From: Pseudomonas fluorescens
GTDB lineage: Bacteria; Pseudomonadota; Gammaproteobacteria; Pseudomonadales; Pseudomonadaceae
Length of the DNA: 64,000 bases
Assembly (NCBI RefSeq): GCF_902497745.1
Contig: NZ_CABVHJ010000019.1
Span: 62,001-126,000 of the forward strand
Reading direction: 5' to 3'
The notes beneath the pieces are model-generated. The model ran no database searches. It was not told where the DNA came from and saw only the letters and a program-made list of their open reading frames with translations. Below are positions 1 to 8,405 of the stretch, in pieces; position 1 is the first letter of the stretch; each line of letters opens with the position of its first letter. The position numbers and the translations under genes are program-made.

Positions 1-26
1 ATTTTCTGACCCTCCACAACTCCCGT

Positions 27-109
27 GTAGGAGCTGCCGGAGGCTGCGATCTTTTGATCTTGTTTTTAGAAAGCAAAATCAAAAGATCGCAGCCTCCGGC
101 AGCTCCTAC
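27..109. repeat. REP-I palindromic element, copy 1
   Basis: Two inverted arms (GTAGGAGCTGCCGGAGGC and its complement) flank a short AT-rich centre with a second inverted TTTTGAT motif. It lies downstream of the LysR gene that ends at 130. The first 26 bases of the window hold nothing recognisable. Confidence 0.9.
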
Positions 110-129
110 ATTTGGATGTGTGGTGTTGG

Positions 130-1026
130 TTAGAGCGCGGAGCGAATCAGATCGCCGAGCCAATCCATGAACACGCGCACTCGCAAAGGTAGGTGTCGCT
201 GCCTGGCATACAGCAATGAAATGCCCATCGCCGGCGCGGTGAATTGCGGCAGCACAGTGACCAGTTCACCGTTTTCCAGATGCGGTTGCATGCCGGTGCG
301 CGGCACCTGCGTCAGACCAAATCCGCCCAGGCACGCCGACTCATAAGCATCAGTGCTGTTGACCGTAATGCTGCCAGCCATCGGCAAGCGTTTAACCTGC
401 CCGCCCTCCTCGTACACAAAGCCTTCCGAACGCGAGCCCAGCACGCCGACGTAATGCACCAGTCGATGCTGCGCGAGATCTTCCAGCGACTGCGGCACAC
501 CGTAGCGCTCGAGGTACGCGGGGCTGGCGCAATTGACCATGGGGAAGTCACCAAGATGTCGCGCGACCACCGATTGATCCGGCTGCGCGCCAATCCTCAC
601 CACGCAGTCGAACCCTTCGCTGAGCAGATCGACCCGACGGTCGGTGCTGCTGATTTCCAGCTCAAGATTCGGGTGGCGATCCATGAACTGCGGCAGGCGC
701 GGCATGATCAGGCGCCGCGCGAGAATGTTCGGCATGTCGACCCGAATGCGCCCGGTCAGCGAGGCCTCGTCCTGACGGAACAAGCCTTCGATCTCGTCCA
801 TATGCGAGAGCAGATCCTTGCTGCGTTCGTACAGCACCAGACCGTCCTGCGTTGCCTGTACTTTGCGCGTGGTGCGTTGCAGCAGGCGTGTGCCGAGCAG
901 GGCTTCCAGCGCTTGCACGTGTTCGGACACCGTTGAGCGGGGCAGTCCGAGGTTCTCGCCAGCGAGGGTGAAACTCGACAGTTCACTGACCCGCACGAAG
1001 GTGCGCAGCAGTTCCAGTTTGTTCAT
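130..1026 (-). CDS. LysR family transcriptional regulator (CrgA-like)
   Basis: This 298-residue protein has the size and layout of a LysR regulator. The winged helix-turn-helix fills about residues 1-60 (SSFTLAGENLGLPRSTVSEH region). The effector-binding domain starts near residue 90 (GRIRVDMPNILARR) and resembles the CrgA subgroup, which often controls a neighbouring oxidoreductase. The gene is divergent from an SDR gene with a 125-bp gap, so regulation of that gene and autoregulation are inferred. The ATG at 1024-1026 is the only start that keeps the whole HTH. The inducer cannot be read from the sequence. Confidence 0.93.
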   Translation of the reverse strand: MNKLELLRTFVRVSELSSFTLAGENLGLPRSTVSEHVQALEALLGTRLLQRTTRKVQATQDGLVLYERSKDLLSHMDEIEGLFRQDEASLTGRIRVDMPNILARRLIMPRLPQFMDRHPNLELEISSTDRRVDLLSEGFDCVVRIGAQPDQSVVARHLGDFPMVNCASPAYLERYGVPQSLEDLAQHRLVHYVGVLGSRSEGFVYEEGGQVKRLPMAGSITVNSTDAYESACLGGFGLTQVPRTGMQPHLENGELVTVLPQFTAPAMGISLLYARQRHLPLRVRVFMDWLGDLIRSAL

Positions 1027-1151
1027 GGGGCACCTGTGGATTGTTCGGCTGAGCCGATCAGTGATTCCGGTTTCAGTCTGTTTATCACCACAGGACGGAT
1101 AAATAAACTTTGATCCATCACCTGATCACTCACGGCAATCGAGGAAAAACC

Positions 1152-1910
1152 ATGAACCGCAAAATCGCATTGATCACCGGCGCCAGTCGTGGCCTGGGCA
1201 AAAACGCCGCCCTGCACCTCGCCGCCCAAAGCATCGACATCATCGGCACCTACAACAGCCGCGCCGATGAAGCCCAGGCGCTGGTGCTTGAACTGGAAAA
1301 ATTCGGCGGCAAAGCCGTGATGCTGCAACTGGATGTCAGCCGCAGCGAGAGTTTTGCCGGTTTCGGTGCGCAGGTTGAGCACGCGTTGCAGGAAACCTTC
1401 AAACGTCAGCGCTTTGATTTCCTGATCAACAATGCCGGAATTGGCGTGCACGCGCTGTTCGCCGAAACCACGCCGGAGCAGTTCGATCTGCTGATGAACA
1501 TCCAGTTGAAAGGGCCGTTCTTCCTGACCCAGCAGTTGCTGCCACTGATTAACGACGGCGGGCGCATCATCAATATTTCCAGCGGCCTGACCCGTTTCAG
1601 CCTACCGGGTTACGGCGCTTATGCGGCGATGAAGGGTGCAATGGAAGTGCTGACCCGCTATCAGGCCAAAGAGCTGGGCGCACGGCAAATCGGTGTGAAC
1701 ATTCTGGCGCCAGGTGCCATTGAAACCGACTTTGGCGGCGGCGCCGTTCGCGACAATGCGGCGGTGAATGCGATGGTCGCCGACAACACCGCGCTGGGTC
1801 GTGCCGGTCAGCCGGATGATATTGGCGGGGCATTGGCGTTGTTGCTGTCGCCGGGTGGACAGTGGATCAATGGCCAGCGGGTTGAGGCATCCGGCGGCAT
1901 GTTCCTCTAA
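1152..1910 (+). CDS. SDR family NAD(P)-dependent oxidoreductase
   Basis: A classical short-chain dehydrogenase/reductase of 252 residues. The N-terminal nucleotide-binding motif is TGASRGLG, followed by NNAG near residue 95. The catalytic Ser (INISSG) and YxxxK (YAAMK) are both present, so it should be active. I chose the ATG at 1152 over an in-frame start at 1110 because GAGGAAA sits just before it and the protein then begins at the first beta strand (MNRKIALITG). The substrate is unknown. It is divergent from the LysR gene ending at 1026, its likely regulator. Confidence 0.94.
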   Translation: MNRKIALITGASRGLGKNAALHLAAQSIDIIGTYNSRADEAQALVLELEKFGGKAVMLQLDVSRSESFAGFGAQVEHALQETFKRQRFDFLINNAGIGVHALFAETTPEQFDLLMNIQLKGPFFLTQQLLPLINDGGRIINISSGLTRFSLPGYGAYAAMKGAMEVLTRYQAKELGARQIGVNILAPGAIETDFGGGAVRDNAAVNAMVADNTALGRAGQPDDIGGALALLLSPGGQWINGQRVEASGGMFL

Positions 1911-1933
1911 CCAACGCTGAAACACTTTCCCTG

Positions 1934-2015
1934 GTAGGAGCTGCCGAAGGCTGCGATCTTTTGATATTGTTTTTAAAGACAAGATCAAAAGATCGCAGCC
2001 TTCGGCAGCTCCTAC
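1934..2015. repeat. REP-I palindromic element, copy 2
   Basis: Inverted GTAGGAGCTGCCGAAGGC arms around an AT-rich centre. It lies between the convergent ends of the SDR gene and the first PACE gene. Confidence 0.9.
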
Positions 2016-2028
2016 ACGGGGAACGAGG

Positions 2029-2466
2029 TTAGTTCTGGCAGGCATTGCGGGTCATGAAGCGCTCGCGCACTACGTCATAGCCCCAGTGATACACGTAGGT
2101 GTACGGCAGGAAAAACAGCAACACGCCGATGTCGAGCAAAAACGCCTGCCACAGGCTGACCGACAGCCACCAGGCAATCAACGGCACGCCCATCACGATC
2201 AAACCACCCTCGAACAGCAGCGCGTGCACCACCCGTACCCAGGCGTTGTGCGCAACGTTCATACGCGCCAGCAGGCGATCGAAGAAGCGGTTGAACACCA
2301 CGTTCCAACCCAGCGCCAACAGGGCGATCAACACCGTCACCGCGCCCATTTCAAGCATCGGTTTTTGCATGATCCACGCCAGCAACGGGGTGCAGATCAG
2401 AATCGCCAGCAGTTCGAAACCGATGGCCTGGAAAATACGTTCAGTGATGGATTTGTTGGCAGTCAT
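2029..2466 (-). CDS. PACE family efflux transporter (first copy)
   Basis: A 145-residue protein with four predicted membrane helices arranged as two similar halves, the tandem bacterial transmembrane pair layout of the PACE (AceI-like) family. The acidic residue in the first helix (IGFELLAI) and the PLIAWW / QAFLLD stretch in the second half are family features. PACE proteins export chlorhexidine or other cations, including short-chain diamines, by proton exchange. The substrate here is unknown. The gene is divergent from a LysR gene 89 bp away, as AceI is from AceR. A second PACE/LysR pair lies at 14.1-15.5 kb. Confidence 0.92.
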   Translation of the reverse strand: MTANKSITERIFQAIGFELLAILICTPLLAWIMQKPMLEMGAVTVLIALLALGWNVVFNRFFDRLLARMNVAHNAWVRVVHALLFEGGLIVMGVPLIAWWLSVSLWQAFLLDIGVLLFFLPYTYVYHWGYDVVRERFMTRNACQN

Positions 2467-2511
2467 GGCCTGAGTCCTTGAGTGAAGATGGTTGCCATGA
2501 TCTATGCTCGC

Positions 2512-2541
2512 ATCGATACTTCATAACCAGTAACCATCGAT
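2512..2541. promoter_or_regulatory. Paired ATCGAT sites in the PACE/LysR divergent gap
   Basis: Two ATCGAT palindromes, at 2512-2517 and 2536-2541, lie in the 89-bp gap between divergent starts. Their spacing of 24 bp is close to two helical turns, as expected for a LysR dimer pair. Assignment as an operator is inference only. Confidence 0.3.
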
Positions 2542-2555
2542 CAAGGCGATAGTTG

Positions 2556-3410
2556 ATGATCTCGCAAGAAGTGCTGTTGGCGTTTGTCCAGGCTGCCACG
2601 CAAGGTTCGTTTTCGGCAGCGGCGCGCAAGCTCGGGCGCAGCCAATCGACCATCAGCGCGGCGGTGGCCAGTCTGGAGATCGATCTGGATCTGCTGTTGT
2701 TCGATCGCAGCAGTCGCAAACCGACCCTGACCCCGGCCGGACATGTGATGCTGCAACGCGCCGAGGCGATTCTGGCGGCCAGCAGTCGCCTCGAGATGAC
2801 TGCGCGGCAACTTTCCCAAGGCGTCGAACCGAAGCTGACCGTGGCGATTTCCGACACCTATCAGTCGGACCGTTTTGAAGCGGCGTTGGTCGGGTTTGAG
2901 CAGCGTTATCCGGATCTGGAGCTGGAATGTTTGATTGCCGAATGTGATGACCTGATCGAATTGGTCCAGCGTGGTCGTGCGCATCTGGCGTTCGCCGAAA
3001 TGCAGGAGAGCTACCCGCCGGATCTGGTCACCTCGACCGTGGCCGAGCACACGGAAATTGCCTTGTTCGTCAGTCGTGAGCATCCGCTGGCGAAGCTTGA
3101 TCACATTGATCAGCATGTGCTGGAGCAGCACCGCGAGCTGCGTCTGGCGACGATCGTCAATCCGTATGACAGTCGTGGCAAAGGTCGGGTGTGGTCGGCA
3201 CCGAGTTATTTGATGTTGCTGGAAATGGCTGAGAAAGGCTTTGGCTGGGCGCCGCTGCCACGTTGGCTGGCGCAGCGCTTTGGCAATGATTTGCTGGTGG
3301 AATTGAAGGTGCGTGGCTGGCCTAAGCCGGTGTTTGTTGATGCTTTGTGGTCGCGGCTTTATCCGCCGGGGCCGGCGGGGAGCTGGTTGTTGAGCAAGAT
3401 GCTGGAATAG
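2556..3410 (+). CDS. LysR family transcriptional regulator paired with a PACE gene
   Basis: A 284-residue LysR regulator with HTH in residues 1-60 (SFSAAARKLGRSQSTISAAV) and an effector domain after residue 90. A TTG at 2553 precedes the ATG at 2556; I chose the ATG, with AAGG about 10 bases upstream. The gene is divergent from the PACE efflux gene and probably activates it in response to the exported compound, by analogy with AceR/AceI. Its closest relative in the window is the LysR gene at 14076, also paired with a PACE gene. Confidence 0.92.
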   Translation: MISQEVLLAFVQAATQGSFSAAARKLGRSQSTISAAVASLEIDLDLLLFDRSSRKPTLTPAGHVMLQRAEAILAASSRLEMTARQLSQGVEPKLTVAISDTYQSDRFEAALVGFEQRYPDLELECLIAECDDLIELVQRGRAHLAFAEMQESYPPDLVTSTVAEHTEIALFVSREHPLAKLDHIDQHVLEQHRELRLATIVNPYDSRGKGRVWSAPSYLMLLEMAEKGFGWAPLPRWLAQRFGNDLLVELKVRGWPKPVFVDALWSRLYPPGPAGSWLLSKMLE

Positions 3411-3447
3411 CGGCGCAGCCAATCGCTGGCAAGCCTGAAGTCAAAAG

Positions 3448-3639
3448 CCCCTCACCCCAGCCCTCCCGAAACGTCGGACCGCCCGGAGGGAGAGGGAGCC
3501 GACCGAGGTGTCTTGCGTCAGACATCGACCTGAAAGACCGGGTCGTTTATGGATTCACAGCTGAGCTTTCAGGTCGGTGAACCTCTCCAATATCCCCCAA
3601 TCGGTCCCCTCTCCCTCTGGGAGAGGGCTAGGGTGAGGG
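3448..3639. repeat. Composite MITE-like element, copy A
   Basis: Terminal inverted repeats (CCCCTCACCCCAGCCCTC at the left, complement of CCCTCACCCTAGCCCTC at the right) enclose an interior with its own inverted CGACCTGAAA / TTCAGGTCGG pair. The left terminal hairpin contains an extra CGAAACGTCGGACCGCCC segment. It sits between the convergent ends of the LysR and ECF42 genes. There is no ORF inside. Confidence 0.8.
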
Positions 3640-4869
3640 CAATTCCAGCGCCGAAAGCCGCCCTTCAATAAACCGCCGCTCCGGCTCTTGTCGGGTCAGC
3701 TCCAAAGCGCGCAAGTAAGCCGCCCGCGCCTCCTCCACCCTGCCCAGCTGCCGACAAAACTCCGCCCGCGCCGAATGCGCCAAGTGGTAATCCTGCAACT
3801 CCCCTCGCACCAAAATCCCTTCAATCAGATTCAACCCTGCCAGCGCCCCATCACGCTTGGCCACCGCCACCGCCCGGTTCAACTCGATCACCGGCGAAGG
3901 CACCGCGCGCAACAGCACGTCATACAAGCCGACGATCTGTTCCCAATCGGTTTCTGCCGCCGTCGGCGCCTCGGCATGCACTGCGGCAATCGCCGCTTGC
4001 AGGCAATAGGGCCCAAATCGCCGCGTGGTCAGCGCACGCTCAACCAGCGCACAGCCTTCGGCGATCAATTCGCTATTCCACAATGAGCGATCCTGATCAT
4101 CCAGCAGCACCAATTCACCACTCGGCGAAGTGCGCGCCGAGCGTCGCGATTCGTGCAACAGCATCATCGCCAACAGCCCCATCACCTCCGGCTCTGGCAG
4201 CAACTCCATCAACAACCGCCCCAGCCTGATCGCCTCACGGGTCAGATCTTCACGGGTCAACTCAGCCCCGCCCGACGCCGAATACCCCTCGTTGAACACC
4301 AGATAAATCACCCGCAACACACTGTCGAGGCGCTCGGGCAATTCGCTCAGGCTAGGTACTTGATAAGGGATTTTCGCGTCACGGATCTTGGCTTTCGCCC
4401 GCACTATGCGTTGAGCAATCGCCGCCGGCGCGGAGAGAAAGGCGCGGGCGATTTCCTCGGTGGTCAGGTCGCAGACTTCACGCAAGGTCAGAGGCACTTG
4501 CGAATCCGCCGCCAGTGCCGGGTGACAACAGGTGAAGATCAGTCGCAGACGATCATCTTCCACGTCTTCACCGCTCCAGTCGGCCTGCTCGAGTTCTTCC
4601 AACTGCGCCAACAACAATGGCTGCGAGGCCTTGAACCGCGCGCGGCGGCGCAACACATCAATTGCCTTGAAGCGCCCGGTCGACACCAGCCAGGTGCGCG
4701 GGCTGTCCGGCACGCCGTCGCGTTGCCAGCGCTCGACCGCGACGAAGAACGCCTCATGCAAGGCCTCTTCGGCGAGGTCGAAATCGCCCAGCAGACGAAT
4801 CAGCGTCGCCAGAATCCGCCGCGAGTCTTCGCGATAGACCTGCTCGACCCGCGCCCGAACCTCAGACAT
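3628..4869 (-). CDS. ECF42-type RNA polymerase sigma factor with long C-terminal domain
   Basis: This 413-residue protein is about twice the length of an ordinary ECF sigma factor. Regions 2 and 4 occupy roughly residues 1-170 (AEEALHEAFF; LTTEEIARAFLSAPAAIAQR). The remainder is a helical, TPR-like extension of the DUF6596 kind and contains the LLDDQDRSLW segment characteristic of ECF42. This group lacks an anti-sigma factor; the C-terminal extension is thought to control activity. It is the last gene of an operon with a DGPF/YCII protein, the hallmark neighbour of ECF42, whose end overlaps this start by 8 bp. The signal is not known. Confidence 0.92.
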   Translation of the reverse strand: MSEVRARVEQVYREDSRRILATLIRLLGDFDLAEEALHEAFFVAVERWQRDGVPDSPRTWLVSTGRFKAIDVLRRRARFKASQPLLLAQLEELEQADWSGEDVEDDRLRLIFTCCHPALAADSQVPLTLREVCDLTTEEIARAFLSAPAAIAQRIVRAKAKIRDAKIPYQVPSLSELPERLDSVLRVIYLVFNEGYSASGGAELTREDLTREAIRLGRLLMELLPEPEVMGLLAMMLLHESRRSARTSPSGELVLLDDQDRSLWNSELIAEGCALVERALTTRRFGPYCLQAAIAAVHAEAPTAAETDWEQIVGLYDVLLRAVPSPVIELNRAVAVAKRDGALAGLNLIEGILVRGELQDYHLAHSARAEFCRQLGRVEEARAAYLRALELTRQEPERRFIEGRLSALELPSP

Positions 4870-5206
4870 TCAACTGCCGCACCGGCCGCACTTCCACGCT
4901 GCCGACCCGCGCCGCCGGAATGTTGCCGGCGACCTGGATCGCTTCGTTGAGATCCTTGGCGTCGATCAGGTAGAAACCGGCCAATTGCTCTTTGGTTTCG
5001 GCAAACGGGCCATCGGTGATCGACACTTTGCCGTTACGCATGCGCACCGTGGTGGCGGTCTGCACCGACTCAAGCGCTTCGGCGGCAACCATCCGCCCAC
5101 TGCCCTGAATCGACTCGGCGTAGGCCCAGCACTCGGCATCCTCCGGGCTGTCGGGCGATGAATGCAGCAGGCGTTCATCGCTGTAGACCAGGCATAAATA
5201 CTTCAT
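4862..5206 (-). CDS. YciI/DGPF domain protein, ECF42 partner
   Basis: A 114-residue YCII-related protein with the diagnostic DGPFAETKE motif in its second half. The start at 5206 has AGGAG eight bases upstream and begins at the first beta strand (MKYLCLVYSDE), so it is preferred to an in-frame start at 5233. Proteins of this family are encoded beside ECF42 sigma factors and are usual targets of that sigma factor. Their biochemical role is unsettled. The gene overlaps the sigma gene by 8 bp, implying coupling. Confidence 0.93.
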   Translation of the reverse strand: MKYLCLVYSDERLLHSSPDSPEDAECWAYAESIQGSGRMVAAEALESVQTATTVRMRNGKVSITDGPFAETKEQLAGFYLIDAKDLNEAIQVAGNIPAARVGSVEVRPVRQLNV

Positions 5207-5246
5207 GGCGTTCTCCTGAATCGGACGGTTCAACTATGGCTGAAGA

Positions 5247-5672
5247 TCAGGGGGTCACATCGAACAGCGTCGCACCGCTCATCGGATCGAACGGCGCCGA
5301 CCAGTGTTCGTGGGCGATTTTCCACGCCCCGCCGATCTGCCGATAGCAGGCGGTGACGCGCATCCAGCAGCTCTGGGTTTCGCCTTTGTCATTGGTGCCG
5401 CCGCAGTTGGCCACCCAGTGGGCGAAGGCGATGTTGTCGGCGCTTTCGATGGCGATTTCATGGAACTCGAAGACGTGCGGGCCGGGGCACATTTCCATGC
5501 ACTCGACCCAGTGCGCGCGGTAGGCGGGTTTGCCCTTGAATTGCAGGGCCTTGATCGCGTCGAAGGAGACGATGTCATCGGCATACAACGCCATGACTTT
5601 CTCTACGTCCTTGGTCATGACGGCTTCGCGGTAGGTGTTGATCAGGGTCTGGATTTCAGATTGTGCGCTCAT
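5247..5672 (-). CDS. SnoaL-like / DUF4440 small ligand-binding protein
   Basis: A 141-residue protein with the NTF2-like cone fold: an N-terminal helix (IQTLINTYREAVMTKDVEKVMALYADD) followed by beta strands with FHEIAIES and WMRVTACYRQIGGAWKIAHEHWS. Such proteins bind or isomerise small hydrophobic molecules; no substrate can be named. It has GGAGAA ahead of its ATG and lies 40 bp upstream of the YCII gene, so it is probably the first gene of the ECF42 operon. Confidence 0.88.
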   Translation of the reverse strand: MSAQSEIQTLINTYREAVMTKDVEKVMALYADDIVSFDAIKALQFKGKPAYRAHWVECMEMCPGPHVFEFHEIAIESADNIAFAHWVANCGGTNDKGETQSCWMRVTACYRQIGGAWKIAHEHWSAPFDPMSGATLFDVTP

Positions 5673-5813
5673 GCTGTTCTCCGTGGTTTTTGTTGTGAAG
5701 ACACTCTTAGTCGTTCGGCGATTGGGCAGATCGACAGAGCAAACAAAAAAATTCTACAGAAGACAAAATCGCTAGAATCCGAGGCTCATCTTTGTAGGAA
5801 AAAGGAAATTCCC

Positions 5814-6299
5814 GTGTCAGCCCAACTCGTGCCGTACGACAGCCTTAACGCCTTGCAGCGTGAGCAAGTCGAGGCGATTGAAATCCATGCCGAGCAGATC
5901 AAGTTCTCTGGCGATATCCACGGCGCTTTGCACACGCTGCTGTCGAAACCCGGCCCCGGCGTGAAAGGTTTTGCGCTGTTGGCGGATGACGTGCCGGTGG
6001 CGTTTCTGCTGCTCAAGCGCCCGCCGGTGTTGCCCGCTTGGGCCAATGAGCACAGCGCCACCTTGCATGCGTTGCAGGTCGATCGCCGCGCGCAGGGCAA
6101 GGGTTACGGCAAGGCCTGTCTGCAAGCGTTGCCCGAAGTCGCGCGTCAGGCCTGGCCGGAGATCAAGGGGCTGGAATTGTCGGTGGACGCGGACAACGAC
6201 GCAGCCATCGCGCTGTACGCCAAGCACGGCTACGTCGACAGCGGCGAAGCGTACAAGGGCCGGATCGGTTACGAACGGCGCATGGGCCTGGTTTTCTAA
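5814..6299 (+). CDS. GNAT family N-acetyltransferase
   Basis: A 161-residue GNAT protein. The acetyl-CoA pyrophosphate loop is RRAQGKGYGK near residue 96, and the C-terminal helix ends with the usual NDAAIALYAKHGY segment. I chose the GTG at 5814: it is preceded by AGGAAAAAGGAAA, and the in-frame reading further upstream has no plausible signal. The acceptor substrate is unknown. It lies 18 bp before a flavoprotein gene, probably as an operon, and is divergent from the SnoaL-like gene. Confidence 0.9.
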   Translation: MSAQLVPYDSLNALQREQVEAIEIHAEQIKFSGDIHGALHTLLSKPGPGVKGFALLADDVPVAFLLLKRPPVLPAWANEHSATLHALQVDRRAQGKGYGKACLQALPEVARQAWPEIKGLELSVDADNDAAIALYAKHGYVDSGEAYKGRIGYERRMGLVF

Positions 6300-6317
6300 G
6301 TCATCGAGGGATGCACG

Positions 6318-6923
6318 ATGATCGATTCAATCGAAGCGCTGGAAGCGATTTACGGATTGCCGCATGAACGGGCGGTGCGCAAGCAGATCGGTTTTCTCAA
6401 CGAGGATTATCAGGCGATGGTGCGGGTTTCGCCGCTGGTGATTGTCAGCTCGGTGGGGACCGATGGCCTCGATAACTCGCCGCGCGGTGATGCGCCGGGG
6501 TTTGTGCGGATCATTGACCAAAACACCTTGGCCTTACCGGACCGTCCGGGTAACAACCGCATCGATACCTTGCGCAATGTACTGCACGATTCGCGTGTGT
6601 CGTTGCTGTTCATCATTCCGGGGATTGGCGAGACGTTGCGGGTCAATGGCACGGCGATGATCAGCGCTGAGCCGGCTCTGCTGGAAAGCTTTGCGGTGAA
6701 TGGCAAACCGGCGAAGACGGTGTTGCTGGTGACGGTGGAGGCGGCGTTTTTTCATTGTTCAAAAGCGTTTGTACGCTCGGATGCTTGGAATCCTGAAACG
6801 CATCTGCCGCGCTCAGCTCTGCCCTCTGCCGGCGCCTTCCACAAACGCCTGAATGATGGCGAGTTCGACGCCGAGACCTACGACCGTGAAGCGCCTAAAC
6901 GGGTAACCGACACCCTCTACTGA
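6318..6923 (+). CDS. FMN-dependent pyridoxamine 5'-phosphate oxidase-like protein
   Basis: This 201-residue protein belongs to the PPOX split-barrel flavoproteins. The core strands run from VSPLVIVSSVGTDGLDNSPRG through LALPDRPGNNRIDTLRNVL to VSLLFIIPG, the FMN-contacting part of the barrel. Similar actinobacterial and pseudomonad proteins are annotated as MSMEG_1061-type FMN-binding oxidases. The substrate is not known. A GAGGG stands before the ATG. It is probably cotranscribed with the acetyltransferase 18 bp upstream. Confidence 0.88.
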   Translation: MIDSIEALEAIYGLPHERAVRKQIGFLNEDYQAMVRVSPLVIVSSVGTDGLDNSPRGDAPGFVRIIDQNTLALPDRPGNNRIDTLRNVLHDSRVSLLFIIPGIGETLRVNGTAMISAEPALLESFAVNGKPAKTVLLVTVEAAFFHCSKAFVRSDAWNPETHLPRSALPSAGAFHKRLNDGEFDAETYDREAPKRVTDTLY

Positions 6924-6939
6924 TACAACACGATCCCCT

Positions 6940-7023
6940 GTAGGAGCTGCCGAAGGCTGCGATCTTTTGACCTTGCTGTTAAAAAATCAAGATCAAAAGA
7001 TCGCAGCCTTCGGCAGCTCCTAC
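6940..7023. repeat. REP-I palindromic element, copy 3
   Basis: Inverted GTAGGAGCTGCCGAAGGC arms between the convergent ends of the PPOX-like gene and a GNAT gene. Confidence 0.9.
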
Positions 7024-7042
7024 AGTGGAGATCGGGCTGGGG

Positions 7043-7531
7043 TCAGAGAGTCAGGATCATCTCGTGCCACGCCATGCCGCCGTGATCGGACTCCGACGGT
7101 TTGATGTAGGCAAACCCAAACCCGGCATACAGCGGGATGTGCTTCTCCTTGCACATCAGATGAATCGTCGCTTTATCCATCCCGCGCATGCGCTCGATGA
7201 ACTCGCCCATCAAGCGCTTGGCCAATCCCTGCCCCTGATAATCCGGGTGCACCACCACCGACATGATCACCACGTTCGGGCCTTTCGGGTCATGGCCGAT
7301 CAACTCTTTGAAGGCCTCGTCCGACATCTGCACGTCAAACGCCGCGCCGGAGTTGACGAAACCCGCCACCACGCCATCTACCTCGGCGACGATAAAACCC
7401 TCTGGCCAAGTGGCAATGCGCGTGGCGATCTTCTCGCGGGTCGCCGCTTCGTCGCCTTCGTAGGCAACGGTTTCGATGGCGTAGCAGCGATCCAGGTCGG
7501 CGGCGGTGACGTTGCGAATGACGGTGTTCAT
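7043..7531 (-). CDS. GNAT family N-acetyltransferase
   Basis: A 162-residue acetyltransferase. The fold begins at VIRNVTAADLDRCYAIE, the acetyl-CoA loop is DYQGQGLAKRLMGEF, and the end has PLYAGFGFAYIKPS. I chose the ATG at 7531 because the domain starts there; a longer in-frame start at 7570 adds 13 residues outside the domain and has no better ribosome site. The substrate is unknown. It is divergent from the 34-residue membrane peptide gene. Confidence 0.88.
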   Translation of the reverse strand: MNTVIRNVTAADLDRCYAIETVAYEGDEAATREKIATRIATWPEGFIVAEVDGVVAGFVNSGAAFDVQMSDEAFKELIGHDPKGPNVVIMSVVVHPDYQGQGLAKRLMGEFIERMRGMDKATIHLMCKEKHIPLYAGFGFAYIKPSESDHGGMAWHEMILTL

Positions 7532-7696
7532 GGCAGCTCGGAAATCAGCAGAAGAAAGTGCCGAAAGCATAAAGGAATAAGGCCTGCATATCGATGCGCA
7601 CGGGCGGCGTAAAGCCTGCGTATAAGTGCTTTTCTTCGTGTTCGCGGCGGGCTATTTCTCAGGTGTGTCTCTGATCACCCTTGGGGGAAACCGTTT

Positions 7697-7801
7697 ATGA
7701 GCAGCGTTGAAATCGGCCTGTTGATGGTGTTGGGCATCAGTACGTTCGGCTTTATCACCTTGGGCATCGACCTGTTGCGGGCGCGACGTAAACAGCGTTG
7801 A
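7697..7801 (+). CDS. Small single-pass membrane protein (34 residues)
   Basis: A short ORF with a strong GGGGGAAA eight bases before its ATG encodes MSSVEIGLLMVLGISTFGF followed by a basic tail (LLRARRKQR). Residues 5-26 form one hydrophobic helix, and the tail fits the cytoplasmic positive-inside end. It is too short for usual gene callers. It sits alone between a divergent GNAT gene and a convergent gene. I do not recognise the family. Ribosome site, helix and charged end together support a real gene. Confidence 0.6.
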   Translation: MSSVEIGLLMVLGISTFGFITLGIDLLRARRKQR

Positions 7802-7842
7802 AAGCCTGAGGCGGATCATTGATCCGCCTCACTGCTGCGGGC

Positions 7843-8337
7843 TCAGGCCTTGGTATCGACCGGCACGCAGATTTCCAGCTTGCCGGTGTGCAGCTTCGGA
7901 TTGAAATCGGCGCTGTAGCGCTCCAGTTCCGGGGCGTTGAGCTCCACGTAATGAGAGCTCGGCAACCAGGTCTTGTAGATGTATTGCAGGGTTTGCGGCA
8001 ACTGATCGAGCGGTCCCTTGTGCTCAAACACCGCGTACTGCCGTGGCAGCACTTCCACCCACTGATAAACCTTCTGGTCGAGGTCATCGAGCTTGCTGAT
8101 TTCCACCCCGGCGATGTAATCGAAGCCGCCCTTGCCATCGAAGTTGCTGCAGACCCCGTAGGTCACTTCGTTCTTTTGCCCCTGGATCTTTCCCAGATGC
8201 GGCAAGAACTTTTCCCACAACGCCGGAATGTCTTTTGCGCTGTCCTGGGTAAAACGACCGCGAAAGCCTGCAATCAGCAGGAAGTGTCCATGTTCGAAGC
8301 GAGGTTCAGCCACTTCGACGCGTTTTTGCTCATCCAT
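7843..8337 (-). CDS. GyrI-like effector-binding domain protein
   Basis: A 164-residue stand-alone AraC-type effector-binding (GyrI-like) domain. It carries the two-fold SHS2 pattern, with EHGHFLLIAGFRGRF near the start and VYQWVEVLPRQYAVFEHKGPL in the second half. Without a DNA-binding domain it probably sequesters a small molecule or binds a protein partner. CAGGAG lies ahead of the ATG at 8337. The longer open frame upstream of that codon is out-of-frame sequence of the LysE gene and is not used. Confidence 0.88.
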   Translation of the reverse strand: MDEQKRVEVAEPRFEHGHFLLIAGFRGRFTQDSAKDIPALWEKFLPHLGKIQGQKNEVTYGVCSNFDGKGGFDYIAGVEISKLDDLDQKVYQWVEVLPRQYAVFEHKGPLDQLPQTLQYIYKTWLPSSHYVELNAPELERYSADFNPKLHTGKLEICVPVDTKA

Positions 8338-8405
8338 GACTCGACTCCTGGAACAAAAAAGGGGGTTCGGCTGGGAGTATAGAAAGCCGAATCCAATTCG
8401 CACGT

